Program-made: the position numbers and the translations under genes
The notes under the pieces: generated by a model
What the model was told of the DNA's origin: nothing
Database searches by the model: none
Seen by the model: only the letters and a program-made list of their open reading frames with translations
Shown: piece after piece, positions 1 to 7,959 of the stretch
Layout of the letters: the number at the start of each line of letters is the position of its first letter
How positions within the stretch are numbered: position 1 is the first letter of the stretch
Assembly (NCBI GenBank): GCA_023432565.1
Contig: JAEYUL010000021.1
Span: 1-11,242 of the forward strand
Source: Actinomycetes bacterium
GTDB lineage: Bacteria; Actinomycetota; Actinomycetes; Actinomycetales; Cellulomonadaceae
Length of the DNA: 11,242 bases
Direction of reading: 5' to 3'

Positions 1-915
1 GGTGAGCGCGGCGCGGTCGAGGCCGGGACGCTCCCGACGCTGCTGCCGGGCGGACGCCCGGTCGCGGACGCCGCGGCCCGGGTCGACCTCGCCGCCGCGT
101 GGGGCGTCGGGTCGCTGCCCGACACGCCCGGGCGGTCGGCCGCGCAGATCCTCGCCGCGGCACGGGACGGGAACCTGGACGCGCTCGTCGTCGGCGGCGT
201 GGACCCGGCGGACCTGCCGGACCCGGCGCTCGTGCGCGACGCGCTCGACGAGGTGGGCTTCGTCGTCTCGCTCGAGGTGCGTCCGTCGGAGGTCACCGAG
301 CGCGCCGACGTGGTGCTCCCGGTCGCGCCGCCGGTCGAGAAGCCGGGGACGTTCGTGACCTGGGAGGGCCGCCCGCGGCCGTTCCCGCAGGCGCTCGTCT
401 CGCACGCGCTGCCCGACCACCGCGTGCTGCACGCGCTGGCCGACGCGCTCGGCGTCGACCTCGGGCTCGACTCGGTGGCCGACGTGCACGCCGAGCTCGA
501 CCAGCTCGGCGGCTGGGACGGCGCACGCGTGGCCGCACCGGACGTCACGCCCGGCGAGCCGCCCGCGGTGCCCGCCGGTCACGCGGTGCTCGCGACGTGG
601 CACCTCCTGCTCGACTCCGGTCGACTGCAGGACGGCGAGCCGCACCTGGCAGGGACCGCGAAGCGGCCCGTCGCCCGGGTGTCTGCCGCGACCGCCGCGT
701 CCGTCGGCGTCGCCGACGGCCAGCCGCTCGCGGTCGCCACGGATGCGGGCACGATCACGCTGCCCGTGCTCGTCACGGACATGCCGGACTTCGTCGTCTG
801 GCTGCCGACCAACTCGCCCGGCTCAGCCGTGCGCGACACGCTGCACGCCGTCGGCGGTGCGCTCGTCCGGCTCGCGCCGGGCGCCGCCGCTGCTGCGGAC
901 GACGAGGAGGCCTGA
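1..915 (+). CDS. nuoG: NADH-quinone oxidoreductase subunit G, C-terminal part (5' truncated)
   Basis: The reading frame is open from the first base and ends at TGA 913-915, giving the last 304 residues of a larger protein; the N-terminal iron-sulfur domains lie outside the window. What is visible is the molybdopterin-oxidoreductase-like part. A segment around residues 104-125 ([17 protein letters not shown], then TWEGR) matches the family pattern ADVVLP...EKxGTF...EGR. A C-terminal domain at about residues 195-295 resembles the molybdopterin-dinucleotide-binding fold ([14 protein letters not shown], then [21 protein letters not shown]). In complex I this domain is structural and holds no molybdenum cofactor; NuoG carries several Fe-S clusters in the peripheral arm on the cytoplasmic side. 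nuoH starts one base after the stop, so the two genes are co-transcribed. The tail ends in a short acidic run (ADDEEA). Another molybdopterin oxidoreductase is possible from this fragment alone, but the nuoH-N context makes NuoG nearly certain. Confidence 0.93.
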   Translation, partial: GERGAVEAGTLPTLLPGGRPVADAAARVDLAAAWGVGSLPDTPGRSAAQILAAARDGNLDALVVGGVDPADLPDPALVRDALDEVGFVVSLEVRPSEVTERADVVLPVAPPVEKPGTFVTWEGRPRPFPQALVSHALPDHRVLHALADALGVDLGLDSVADVHAELDQLGGWDGARVAAPDVTPGEPPAVPAGHAVLATWHLLLDSGRLQDGEPHLAGTAKRPVARVSAATAASVGVADGQPLAVATDAGTITLPVLVTDMPDFVVWLPTNSPGSAVRDTLHAVGGALVRLAPGAAAAADDEEA

Positions 916-916
916 G

Positions 917-2284
917 GTGCACAGCGTCCTGGCTGCGGGGATGGTGACGGCGGCCGAGGGGTCGACCGCCGCCGACTTCAGCAACGACACGTGGTGGATC
1001 TGGCTGATCAAGTCGGTCGGGATCCTGATCTTCCTGCTGACCAGCGTGCTCATCGCGATCTGGTTCGAGCGCAAGGTCGTCGCCCGCATGCAGGTGCGGC
1101 CGGGCCCGAACGTGCACGGCCCCTTCGGCCTGCTGCAGTCGCTCGCCGACGCGATGAAGCTCCTGTTCAAGGAGGACATGACGGTCAAGGCGGCGGACAA
1201 GGTCGTCTACATCGTCGCGCCCCTCATCGCGGTGTTCTGCTCGTTGCTCACGTTCGCGGTGATCCCGCTCGGACCGACCGTGAACATGTTCGGCGTCGAG
1301 ACGCCGCTGCAGCTCACCGACTTCCCGGTCGCGGTCCTCTACATCCTGGCGTGCGCCTCGGTGGGCGTGTACGGGATCGTGCTCGGCGGCTGGTCGTCCA
1401 ACTCGACGTACCCGCTGCTCGGCGCAGTGCGCTCGACCGCGCAGGTGATCTCCTACGAGCTCGCGATGGGCATGTCGCTCGTGAGCGTGTTCATCCTCGC
1501 CGGGTCGATGTCGACCTCCGAGATCGTCTCGTCGCAGACGCAGCTGTGGTGGTTCCTGCCGCTGCTGCCCGCGTTCATCATCTACGTGGTCTCGATGGTC
1601 GGAGAGACGAACCGTCTGCCGTTCGACCTGCCCGAGGCCGAGGGCGAGCTCGTCTCCGGGTACATGACCGAGTACTCCTCGATGAAGTTCGCGTGGTTCT
1701 TCCTCGCCGAGTACATCAACATGCTCAACGTCTCGGCGGTCGCGACGACGCTGTTCCTCGGGGGCTGGCGCGCACCGTTCATCCCCGCCGACAGCTTCCT
1801 GCAGCAGGGGTACTGGCCCGTGCTGTGGTTCCTCGTCAAGCTCTGGGCGCTCATGTTCTTCTTCGTCTGGGTCCGCGGCTCGGTGCTGCGCTTCCGGTAC
1901 GACCAGTTCATGAAGCTCGGCTGGAAGGTCCTCATCCCGGCCGCGCTCGTCTGGCTCGTGATGGTCGCCGTCGTGCAGGGCCTGCGCCAGTTCCCGGAGT
2001 TCGCCGAGCTGGAGCTGCGCACGATCCTGCTGGGCATCGGGGCCGTCGTGGTCCTCGGCCTGCTCGTCTCGCTGCTGATCCCGGAGAAGAAGCCGACCCC
2101 GGCCCCGGGCCCGCCGCGCGTGCTGGACGCGTTCGCCGACGGTTACCCGGTCCCGCCGCTGCCCGGGCAGGTCCTGCCGCCGTCGCCGCGCCGTGCGCGC
2201 GTGACGGCCGGTGCACCGGCCGACGAGACCAGCTCCACGGGCGCCGATGCGCCGACCGACCCGAAGGAGGTGCACGGTGGCTGA
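917..2284 (+). CDS. nuoH: NADH-quinone oxidoreductase subunit H (ND1-like)
   Basis: 455-residue membrane subunit that forms much of the quinone-binding cavity and couples the peripheral arm to the proton-pumping arm. Start is GTG 917, with Shine-Dalgarno GAGGAGG at 904-910 and a 6-nt spacer; an in-frame ATG at 941 is a weaker alternative. Family signatures are clear: [15 protein letters not shown] at 51-65 running into [15 protein letters not shown], and [16 protein letters not shown] at 230-245 with its acidic cluster facing the quinone chamber. Hydrophobic segments lie near 28-50, 97-118, 137-158, 178-199, 211-229, 263-283, 301-320, 336-354 and 366-389. The last appears extra to the eight helices of E. 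coli NuoH (about 325 residues). It is followed by a Pro-rich tail (391-455) containing [13 protein letters not shown] and an acidic end. The gene overlaps nuoI by 8 nt, suggesting translational coupling. Confidence 0.97.
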   Translation: MHSVLAAGMVTAAEGSTAADFSNDTWWIWLIKSVGILIFLLTSVLIAIWFERKVVARMQVRPGPNVHGPFGLLQSLADAMKLLFKEDMTVKAADKVVYIVAPLIAVFCSLLTFAVIPLGPTVNMFGVETPLQLTDFPVAVLYILACASVGVYGIVLGGWSSNSTYPLLGAVRSTAQVISYELAMGMSLVSVFILAGSMSTSEIVSSQTQLWWFLPLLPAFIIYVVSMVGETNRLPFDLPEAEGELVSGYMTEYSSMKFAWFFLAEYINMLNVSAVATTLFLGGWRAPFIPADSFLQQGYWPVLWFLVKLWALMFFFVWVRGSVLRFRYDQFMKLGWKVLIPAALVWLVMVAVVQGLRQFPEFAELELRTILLGIGAVVVLGLLVSLLIPEKKPTPAPGPPRVLDAFADGYPVPPLPGQVLPPSPRRARVTAGAPADETSSTGADAPTDPKEVHGG

Positions 2285-3110
2285 GCCGCGCAAGAAGCCG
2301 CCCGCCCCGCGCAAGCAGCAGCCCGCCGGCTCGTCGTCGCGCCCCGCGGGTGCGCCCGGCAAGGGCGTCGCGCCGCGCGGGCCGGCCGGTGAGGTCGGGA
2401 CGGCAGCCGTGCCGCAGTACGAGTCGTTGATCCCGCAGGCGTCGGGCGTGCGCGCGCTGCTGGCCCCCGTCGGTGGGTTCGGCGTGACGCTGTCGAACAT
2501 GTTCCGCAAGACCGTCACCGAGCAGTACCCCCGCGAGACGGTCCCGACGAAGCCGCGCTACCACGGCCGCCACCAGCTCAACCGGTACGCGGACGGTCTC
2601 GAGAAGTGCATCGGCTGCGAGCTGTGCGCGTGGGCGTGCCCCGCGGACGCGATCTACGTCGAGGCGTCCGACAACACCCCGGACGCGCAGTACTCGCCGG
2701 GGGAGCGCTACGGAAGCGTCTACCAGATCAACTACCTGCGCTGCATCTTCTGCGGGCTGTGCATCGAGGCCTGCCCGACCCGCGCGCTCACGATGACGAA
2801 CGAGTACGAGCTCGCCGGTCCGACGCGTGCGGGCCTCATCTACGAGAAGGACGACCTGCTCGCACCGCTGCGTGACGGCATGCTCGCCGCGCCGCACCCG
2901 ATGGTCGAGGGCACGACCGACACCGAGTACTACCGCGGTGAGGTCACGGGCCCGACCGAGGCGCAGCGCGCCTGGGTGCGCGAGCACCGCCCGGACGACC
3001 CGACCCTGCCCGAGGGCGCCGGCCTGACCGCCGCCGAGCAGGTCGGCCCGACCGCCGCCGCGATGGCGCGCAGCGTCGCCGCGGCTCACCGCCAGGGAGG
3101 TGCGCGATGA
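2277..3110 (+). CDS. nuoI: NADH-quinone oxidoreductase subunit I (2x[4Fe-4S] ferredoxin-like)
   Basis: 277-residue TYKY-type subunit that carries clusters N6a and N6b and passes electrons from NuoG towards NuoB near the quinone site. Two complete [4Fe-4S] motifs are present: [12 protein letters not shown] (Cys111, 114, 117, 121) and [12 protein letters not shown] (Cys156, 159, 162, 166), each with the expected CxxCxxCxxxCP spacing. The upstream [17 protein letters not shown] and the linker [16 protein letters not shown] fit the family. Start is GTG 2277, inside the end of nuoH, with GAAGGAGG at 2263-2270 and a 6-nt spacer. The protein is much longer than E. coli NuoI (180). It has a basic Pro/Lys/Arg-rich N-terminal segment (about 1-45, low complexity) and about 65 extra residues at the C terminus that are Ala-rich. 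A later start such as GTG 2409 would remove the N-tail but has no comparable ribosome-binding site. It overlaps nuoJ by 4 nt (ATGA). Confidence 0.97.
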   Translation: MAEPRKKPPAPRKQQPAGSSSRPAGAPGKGVAPRGPAGEVGTAAVPQYESLIPQASGVRALLAPVGGFGVTLSNMFRKTVTEQYPRETVPTKPRYHGRHQLNRYADGLEKCIGCELCAWACPADAIYVEASDNTPDAQYSPGERYGSVYQINYLRCIFCGLCIEACPTRALTMTNEYELAGPTRAGLIYEKDDLLAPLRDGMLAAPHPMVEGTTDTEYYRGEVTGPTEAQRAWVREHRPDDPTLPEGAGLTAAEQVGPTAAAMARSVAAAHRQGGAR

Positions 3111-4099
3111 GCGCGCTCGTCGCCGGTGCGGCCGAGCTGGCCGGGGCGCTGCCCGCGGCCGGGGGTCTGCTGCCGCGCGCGATCGACTCCGCGGGCGACC
3201 CGTCGACCGCCGAGGCCGTGCTGTTCTGGGTGCTCGCGCCGATCATGGTCGTCGCCGCGCTCGGCCTGCTGTTCGCCCGCAAGGCGGTGCACGCCGCGCT
3301 CAGCGTGATCCTCGTGATGATCAGCCTGGCGTTCATGTACGTCACGCAGGGTGCGGTGTTCCTCGGCGTCGTCCAGGTCGTCGTCTACACCGGCGCGATC
3401 ATGATGCTGTTCCTGTTCGTGCTCATGCTCGTGGGCGTGAGCTCGGCGGACTCGCTCGTCGAGACGATCCGCGGGCAGCGCTGGATCGGCTGGCTCGCGG
3501 GGCTCGGGCTGCTCGTCGTCCTGGCGGGTGTGATCGGGACCGCGGCCTACCCCGACTCCGTCGGGCTGGCCGCCGCGAACGAGGACACGAACCCGACGGG
3601 CATCGCGCGGGTCATCTTCGGCGAGTACGTGTTCGCGATGGAGGTCGTGGGCGCGCTGCTCGTGACCGCCGCGCTCGGGGCGCTCGTCTTCACGCACCGC
3701 CGTCGCCTGACGCCGCGCGTGGGTCAGCGCGAGCGCGCAGACGCGCGCGTGCGCTCGGGCCAGCACCTGGCGCCGCTGCCGGCGCCGGGTGTCTACGCCA
3801 AGCACAACGCGATGGACGTGCCCGCGCTCGACCCGTACGGCAACCCGATCGAGAGCTCGGTGCCGCGCGTGCTGCGCGTGCGCGGCCAGGAGGCCGACGC
3901 CGCCGAGTACGCCGCACGCATCGACCGCGTGATCGCCGGCAAGGCGGCCGTGGACGCCGGTCGCACCGCGGCCGACGAGCAGCAGGACACACCGCCGCCG
4001 ACCGCCGACCCAGCCGGGGCACCGGTCGGGGCCCCGCGGATCGGTGACGCGGTCGCGGGCGTGGACGCGGCGGCGCCGGACTCGGAGGAGGGCAAGTGA
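3107..4099 (+). CDS. nuoJ: NADH-quinone oxidoreductase subunit J (ND6-like) with long C-terminal tail
   Basis: 330-residue membrane subunit lying between NuoH and NuoK/NuoN; its third helix takes part in coupling quinone chemistry to proton movement. Five hydrophobic helices can be seen near 36-55, 62-82, 87-110, 128-147 and 174-196. The TM3 signature [18 protein letters not shown] is at 91-108, and [20 protein letters not shown] precedes the end of the membrane part. ATG 3107 overlaps the nuoI stop (ATGA) and has GGGAGG at 3095-3100 with a 6-nt spacer. The protein is nearly twice the size of E. coli NuoJ (184) because of a tail of about 130 residues after 197. Most of the tail is Ala/Asp/Glu/Pro-rich and looks disordered, but 228-261 ([19 protein letters not shown], then [12 protein letters not shown]) is of normal complexity and looks like a folded or binding element. 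It ends in DSEEGK. Confidence 0.96.
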   Translation: MSALVAGAAELAGALPAAGGLLPRAIDSAGDPSTAEAVLFWVLAPIMVVAALGLLFARKAVHAALSVILVMISLAFMYVTQGAVFLGVVQVVVYTGAIMMLFLFVLMLVGVSSADSLVETIRGQRWIGWLAGLGLLVVLAGVIGTAAYPDSVGLAAANEDTNPTGIARVIFGEYVFAMEVVGALLVTAALGALVFTHRRRLTPRVGQRERADARVRSGQHLAPLPAPGVYAKHNAMDVPALDPYGNPIESSVPRVLRVRGQEADAAEYAARIDRVIAGKAAVDAGRTAADEQQDTPPPTADPAGAPVGAPRIGDAVAGVDAAAPDSEEGK

Positions 4100-4395
4100 C
4101 GCTCACGCACTACCTGGTGCTGTCAGGGATCCTGTTCTCCATCGGGGCAGCCGCCGTCCTGCTGCGGCGCAACGCGATCATCGCGTTCATGGGTGTCGAG
4201 CTCATGCTCAACGCGACCAACCTGAGCCTCGTGACGTTCTCGCGCATGCACGGCGAGCTCACGGGACAGGTGCTCGCCTTCTTCATCATGGTCGTGGCGG
4301 CCGCCGAGGTCGTCGTCGGCCTGGCGATCATCGTGGCGATCTTCCGTACTCGTCGATCGGCGTCGATCGACGACGTCAACCTCCTGAAGAGCTGA
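4096..4395 (+). CDS. nuoK: NADH-quinone oxidoreductase subunit K (ND4L-like)
   Basis: 99-residue, three-helix membrane subunit of the E-channel between NuoJ and NuoN; the length is typical of the family (about 100). Helices lie near 4-23, 27-47 and 57-82. The two buried glutamates essential for proton transfer are present: Glu35 in [13 protein letters not shown] and Glu71 in [13 protein letters not shown], corresponding to E. coli Glu36 and Glu72. Start is GTG 4096, sharing GTGA with the nuoJ stop (4-nt overlap), with GGAGGAG at 4084-4090 and a 5-nt spacer, so translation is probably coupled to nuoJ. Unlike H, I and J it has no added tail. Confidence 0.97.
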   Translation: MTLTHYLVLSGILFSIGAAAVLLRRNAIIAFMGVELMLNATNLSLVTFSRMHGELTGQVLAFFIMVVAAAEVVVGLAIIVAIFRTRRSASIDDVNLLKS

Positions 4396-4405
4396 GGGAG
4401 CGCGC

Positions 4406-6409
4406 GTGCACACCCTGACCTCTGTCGTCGACGGGCTCGTCCCCGCGGCGGCGCTGGCCACCGACACCGTCTCCCCGGCGGGCCAGACCGTCAGCGACGG
4501 CATCTTCGCCGTCGCCCCGCTGCTCGTCGGGCTTCCGCTCGCGTCCGCGGCGATCCTGCTGCTGCTCGGCCGCCGCGCCGACAAGTGGGGTCACTGGCTC
4601 GGCGTGCTGGCCTCGTGCGGCGCGTTCGTCATCGGTCTGCTGACGTTCCTGCAGGTCCTGCAGCGCCCCGCCGACGAGCGCGTGCTCGACGTCGACCTGG
4701 GGACCTGGGTCGACGCAGGCACGTTCCATCTGGACGCCGGCATGCGGCTCGACCCGCTGTCGCTGACGTTCGTGCTGCTGGTGACGTTCGTCGGCTCGCT
4801 CATCCACGTGTACTCCGTGGCCTACATGGAGCACGACGCCGACCGGCGCCGGTTCTTCGCCTACCTCAACCTGTTCATCGCGGCGATGCTCGTGCTGGTC
4901 CTCGCGGACTCGTTCCTCCTGCTGTTCGTCGGCTGGGAGGGCGTGGGCCTGGCGTCGTACCTGCTCATCGGGTTCTGGAACCACCACATGCCGTACGCGG
5001 TCGCCGCCAAGAAGGCGTTCGTCGCCAACCGCATCGGTGACGTCGGGCTGCTCGTCGCGATGGGGCTGATGTTCGCGCACTTCGGTGCGCTGGACTTCGC
5101 CACCGTGCTCGACGACCCGGCCGCGCGCGCCAGCGAGGGCACGCTCACGGCGATCGGGCTCATGCTGCTGCTCGCGGCGTGCGGCAAGTCGGCGCAGTTC
5201 CCGCTGCAGTCCTGGCTCGGCGACGCGATGGCCGGCCCGACGCCGGTCTCGGCGCTCATCCACGCGGCGACCATGGTCACCGCCGGCGTCTACCTCATCG
5301 TGCGCTCGGGCGCGCTGTTCGAGGCCGCGCCGACCGCGCAGCTCGTCGTCGTCATCATCGGTGCGATCACCCTGCTGTTCGGGGCGATCGTCGGCTGCGC
5401 GAAGGACGACATCAAGAAGGCGCTGGCCGCCTCCACCATGTCGCAGATCGGCTACATGGTGCTGGCCGCGGGCCTCGGCCCGATCGGGTACGCGTTCGCG
5501 ATCTTCCACCTGGTCACGCACGGCTTCTTCAAGGCCGGCATGTTCCTCGGCGCCGGCTCGGTGATGCACGGCATGGACGACCAGGTCGACATGCGACGGT
5601 TCGGCGGCCTGGCCCGCTACATGAAGATCACCTGGGTCACCTTCATGATGGGCTGGCTCGCGATCCTGGGCATCCCGCCGTTCGCCGGGTTCTTCTCCAA
5701 GGACAAGATCATCGAGGCCGCGTTCATCCCGACCGACGGCGCCACGTGGCGCGCGTGGGTGTTCGGCAGCGTGGCGCTGCTCGGTGCGGGGATCACCGCG
5801 TTCTACATGTCCCGCCTGTTCTTCATGACGTTCGAGGGCGAGCGCCGCTGGGCGCCGCGCAAGGACGGCTCGGAGCAGCACCCGCACGAGTCGCCCGCGC
5901 TCATGACCTGGCCGATGATCATCCTCGCCGTCGGCTCCGTGGGACTGGGGCTCGTGCTGTCGCTGGGCGGGCGGTTCGTCGGCTGGCTCGAGCCCGTCAC
6001 CGGGCACGCCGAGCACGGTGAGCCGGTCCTGCCCCCGTGGCTGCTGATCGCGCTCACGCTCGCCGCCGTCGTCGTCGGCCTCGTGATGGCCTGGCGCCGC
6101 TACGCCGTCTCGACCGTGCCGGTCATCCCGCCGCTCGGCACCGCGCTCACGCGGGCCGCGCGCGTCGACCTGTACCAGGACGCGGTCAACGACGCCGTGC
6201 TCGTCGAGCCCGGCCAGCACCTGACCCGGTCCCTGGTCTACGCCGACCACGCGGTCGTCGACGGCGGGGTCAAGGGCCTCGCGCACTCGACGGTCGGCCT
6301 CGGCAGCCTGCTGCGCCGCGCCCAGACCGGTTACGTCCGTACCTACGCCGCGACGATGCTCGGGGGCCTCGTGGTCCTCCTGGTCGTCGTGCTCGTCGTC
6401 CAGAGCTGA
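4406..6409 (+). CDS. nuoL: NADH-quinone oxidoreductase subunit L (ND5-like antiporter subunit)
   Basis: 667-residue distal pump subunit of the membrane arm. The proton-antiporter core is complete: Glu178 in [14 protein letters not shown] (E. coli Glu144), Lys261 in [14 protein letters not shown], His286 in [12 protein letters not shown], Lys337/Lys338 in [32 protein letters not shown] at 368-380, and Lys432 in FFSKDKI (equivalent to E. coli Lys399). After residue 540 there is a further helix, then an amphipathic stretch around 585-640 consistent with the long lateral helix that braces M and N. A C-terminal anchoring helix at 651-665 closes the protein. GTG 4406 has GAGGGAG at 4394-4400 with a 5-nt spacer and lies 10 nt after nuoK. 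The protein is about 50 residues longer than E. coli NuoL (613). Separate Mrp antiporters share this fold, but the gene order and C-terminal lateral helix support NuoL. Confidence 0.97.
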   Translation: MHTLTSVVDGLVPAAALATDTVSPAGQTVSDGIFAVAPLLVGLPLASAAILLLLGRRADKWGHWLGVLASCGAFVIGLLTFLQVLQRPADERVLDVDLGTWVDAGTFHLDAGMRLDPLSLTFVLLVTFVGSLIHVYSVAYMEHDADRRRFFAYLNLFIAAMLVLVLADSFLLLFVGWEGVGLASYLLIGFWNHHMPYAVAAKKAFVANRIGDVGLLVAMGLMFAHFGALDFATVLDDPAARASEGTLTAIGLMLLLAACGKSAQFPLQSWLGDAMAGPTPVSALIHAATMVTAGVYLIVRSGALFEAAPTAQLVVVIIGAITLLFGAIVGCAKDDIKKALAASTMSQIGYMVLAAGLGPIGYAFAIFHLVTHGFFKAGMFLGAGSVMHGMDDQVDMRRFGGLARYMKITWVTFMMGWLAILGIPPFAGFFSKDKIIEAAFIPTDGATWRAWVFGSVALLGAGITAFYMSRLFFMTFEGERRWAPRKDGSEQHPHESPALMTWPMIILAVGSVGLGLVLSLGGRFVGWLEPVTGHAEHGEPVLPPWLLIALTLAAVVVGLVMAWRRYAVSTVPVIPPLGTALTRAARVDLYQDAVNDAVLVEPGQHLTRSLVYADHAVVDGGVKGLAHSTVGLGSLLRRAQTGYVRTYAATMLGGLVVLLVVVLVVQS

Positions 6410-6417
6410 GGAGAGCG

Positions 6418-7959
6418 ATGTCGCCCGACTTCCCCTGGCTGACCACGCTCGTCGCGTGGCCGGTCCTCGGTGCGCTGCTGCTGTGGTTCGCCCCGAAGAC
6501 GCTGCGCCCCCGTGCGCGCGTCGTGGCGCTCGGCATCGCGCTCGTCGAGCTGGTCGTCGCGATCCTGGCGATCACCGCGTTCGACACCGCGGACGCCGGA
6601 GCGGTCCAGCTGGCCGAGACTCACCAGTGGATCCCGGCCATCGGTGCGTCGTACGCACTCGGCGTCGACGGCGTGGGCCTGGCGCTGATCGCGATGTCCG
6701 TGCTGCTGGTGCCGCTGGTGGTGCTGGCGGGGTGGCGCGAGCAGGGCTCGGACACGGCCTCGTCCGACGAGCTGCGCAAGTACCTCGCGCTGGTGATCGT
6801 GCTCGAGGCGTTCATCGTCGCGGTGTTCGCGGCGCGTGACGTCTTCCTGTTCTACGTGCTCTTCGAGGCCATGCTGATCCCGGTCTACTTCATGATCGGT
6901 GGCTTCGGGGGAGCGGGTCGGCGGTACGCCGCCGTGAAGTTCCTGCTGTACTCGCTCGCGGGCGGCCTGATCATGCTGATCGGTGTCATCGCGCTGTACC
7001 TGCAGGGTCCGGGCGGACCCGACGGCTTCCTCACGGAGAACCTCACCGGCCTGCCGCTCGACCCGACCACGGAGAAGTGGCTGTTCGTCGCGTTCTTCGT
7101 CGCGTTCGCGATCAAGGCGCCGATGTTCCCCGTGCACACCTGGCTGCCCGACGCCGCCGAGCAGGCACCGGCCGGCACGTCGACGTTGCTCGTCGGCGTG
7201 CTCGACAAGGTCGGGACCTTCGGCATGCTCACGCTGTGCCTGCCGCTGTTCCCGAACGCCTCGCAGTGGGCCGCGCCGTTCGTGATCGTGCTGGCCGTGG
7301 TCTCGATCCTGTACGGCGCGCTGCTCGCGATCGGGCAGAAGGACCTCATGCGCCTGATCGCCTACACGTCGGTGTCGCACTTCGGGTTCATCGTGCTCGG
7401 CATCTTCGCGTTCACGTCGACGTCGATCGCCGGCTCGTCGTTCTACATGGTCAACCACGGGCTCTCGACGGGCGCGCTGTTCCTGCTCGCCGGGTTCCTC
7501 GTCGCGCGCCGGGGGTCGCAGCAGATCGCCGACTTCGGCGGCCTGGCCAAGGTCGTCCCGGTGCTGGCGGGGCTGTTCCTCGTCTCGGGGCTGTCCGCGC
7601 TCTCGCTGCCCGGCCTGTCGACGTTCGTCTCGGAGTTCCTGGTCATCGTCGGCACGTTCGCCCGGCACCCGGCCGCGGCGGTCGTCGCGACGCTCGGTGT
7701 CGTGCTCGCGGCGATCTACGTGCTGTGGACCTACCAGCGGATCTTCTCGGGGACGCCGCGTGACGAGCTCACCGGGATGCGTGACGTCACCGCGACCGAA
7801 CGGTGGGCCGTCGGTCCGCTGATCGCGGCCATGCTCGTGCTCGGGTTCGTCCCGGCACCCGCACTCGACCTGGTGCGACCGCCCGCCGGCGTGACGCTCG
7901 ACGTGATCGACGTCGAGGACGCCGGGGCTGCCGCTGCTCTCGAAGGGATCGACCAGTGA
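6418..7959 (+). CDS. nuoM: NADH-quinone oxidoreductase subunit M (ND4-like antiporter subunit)
   Basis: 513-residue middle pump subunit, close to E. coli NuoM in length (509). Expected charged residues are visible: Glu150 in FYVLFEAMLIPVYF (E. coli Glu144), Lys233 in AFAIKAPMFPVHTWLPD (Lys234), Lys264 in GVLDKVGTFGML (Lys265), His320 in AYTSVSHFGFIVLG, and Glu406 in STFVSEFLVI (Glu407). The HTWLPD motif is followed by AAEQAPAGTS; the histidine usually found after DA in many NuoM proteins (DAH) is an alanine here (residue 247). ATG 6418 follows nuoL by 8 nt with GAGGAG at 6408-6413 overlapping the nuoL stop region, so it is certainly in the same operon. The C-terminal 25 residues are a short Asp/Ala-rich soluble end. 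Confidence 0.97.
   Translation: MSPDFPWLTTLVAWPVLGALLLWFAPKTLRPRARVVALGIALVELVVAILAITAFDTADAGAVQLAETHQWIPAIGASYALGVDGVGLALIAMSVLLVPLVVLAGWREQGSDTASSDELRKYLALVIVLEAFIVAVFAARDVFLFYVLFEAMLIPVYFMIGGFGGAGRRYAAVKFLLYSLAGGLIMLIGVIALYLQGPGGPDGFLTENLTGLPLDPTTEKWLFVAFFVAFAIKAPMFPVHTWLPDAAEQAPAGTSTLLVGVLDKVGTFGMLTLCLPLFPNASQWAAPFVIVLAVVSILYGALLAIGQKDLMRLIAYTSVSHFGFIVLGIFAFTSTSIAGSSFYMVNHGLSTGALFLLAGFLVARRGSQQIADFGGLAKVVPVLAGLFLVSGLSALSLPGLSTFVSEFLVIVGTFARHPAAAVVATLGVVLAAIYVLWTYQRIFSGTPRDELTGMRDVTATERWAVGPLIAAMLVLGFVPAPALDLVRPPAGVTLDVIDVEDAGAAAALEGIDQ

Noticed and set aside
773..2518. Long open frame on the minus strand (581 codons) across nuoH and nuoI
   Set aside because: Its product is Arg/His/Asp/Glu-rich low-complexity sequence typical of the antisense of GC-rich genes, and the opposite strand holds unmistakable NuoH and NuoI.
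3100..4047. Second + strand frame overlapping nuoJ (315 codons)
   Set aside because: Arg/Ala/Gly-rich out-of-frame shadow; nuoJ in the other frame has clear family motifs.
4421..5520. NuoL, NuoM and NuoN sharing similar segments as a recent duplication
   Set aside because: The three are ancient paralogous antiporter-like subunits; similarity is limited to the expected motifs and there is no DNA-level repeat.
4376..6286. Long open frame on the minus strand (636 codons) opposite nuoL
   Set aside because: Composition is biased to Arg, Asp, Glu, Gln and His with no recognisable domain; it mirrors the codon bias of nuoL.
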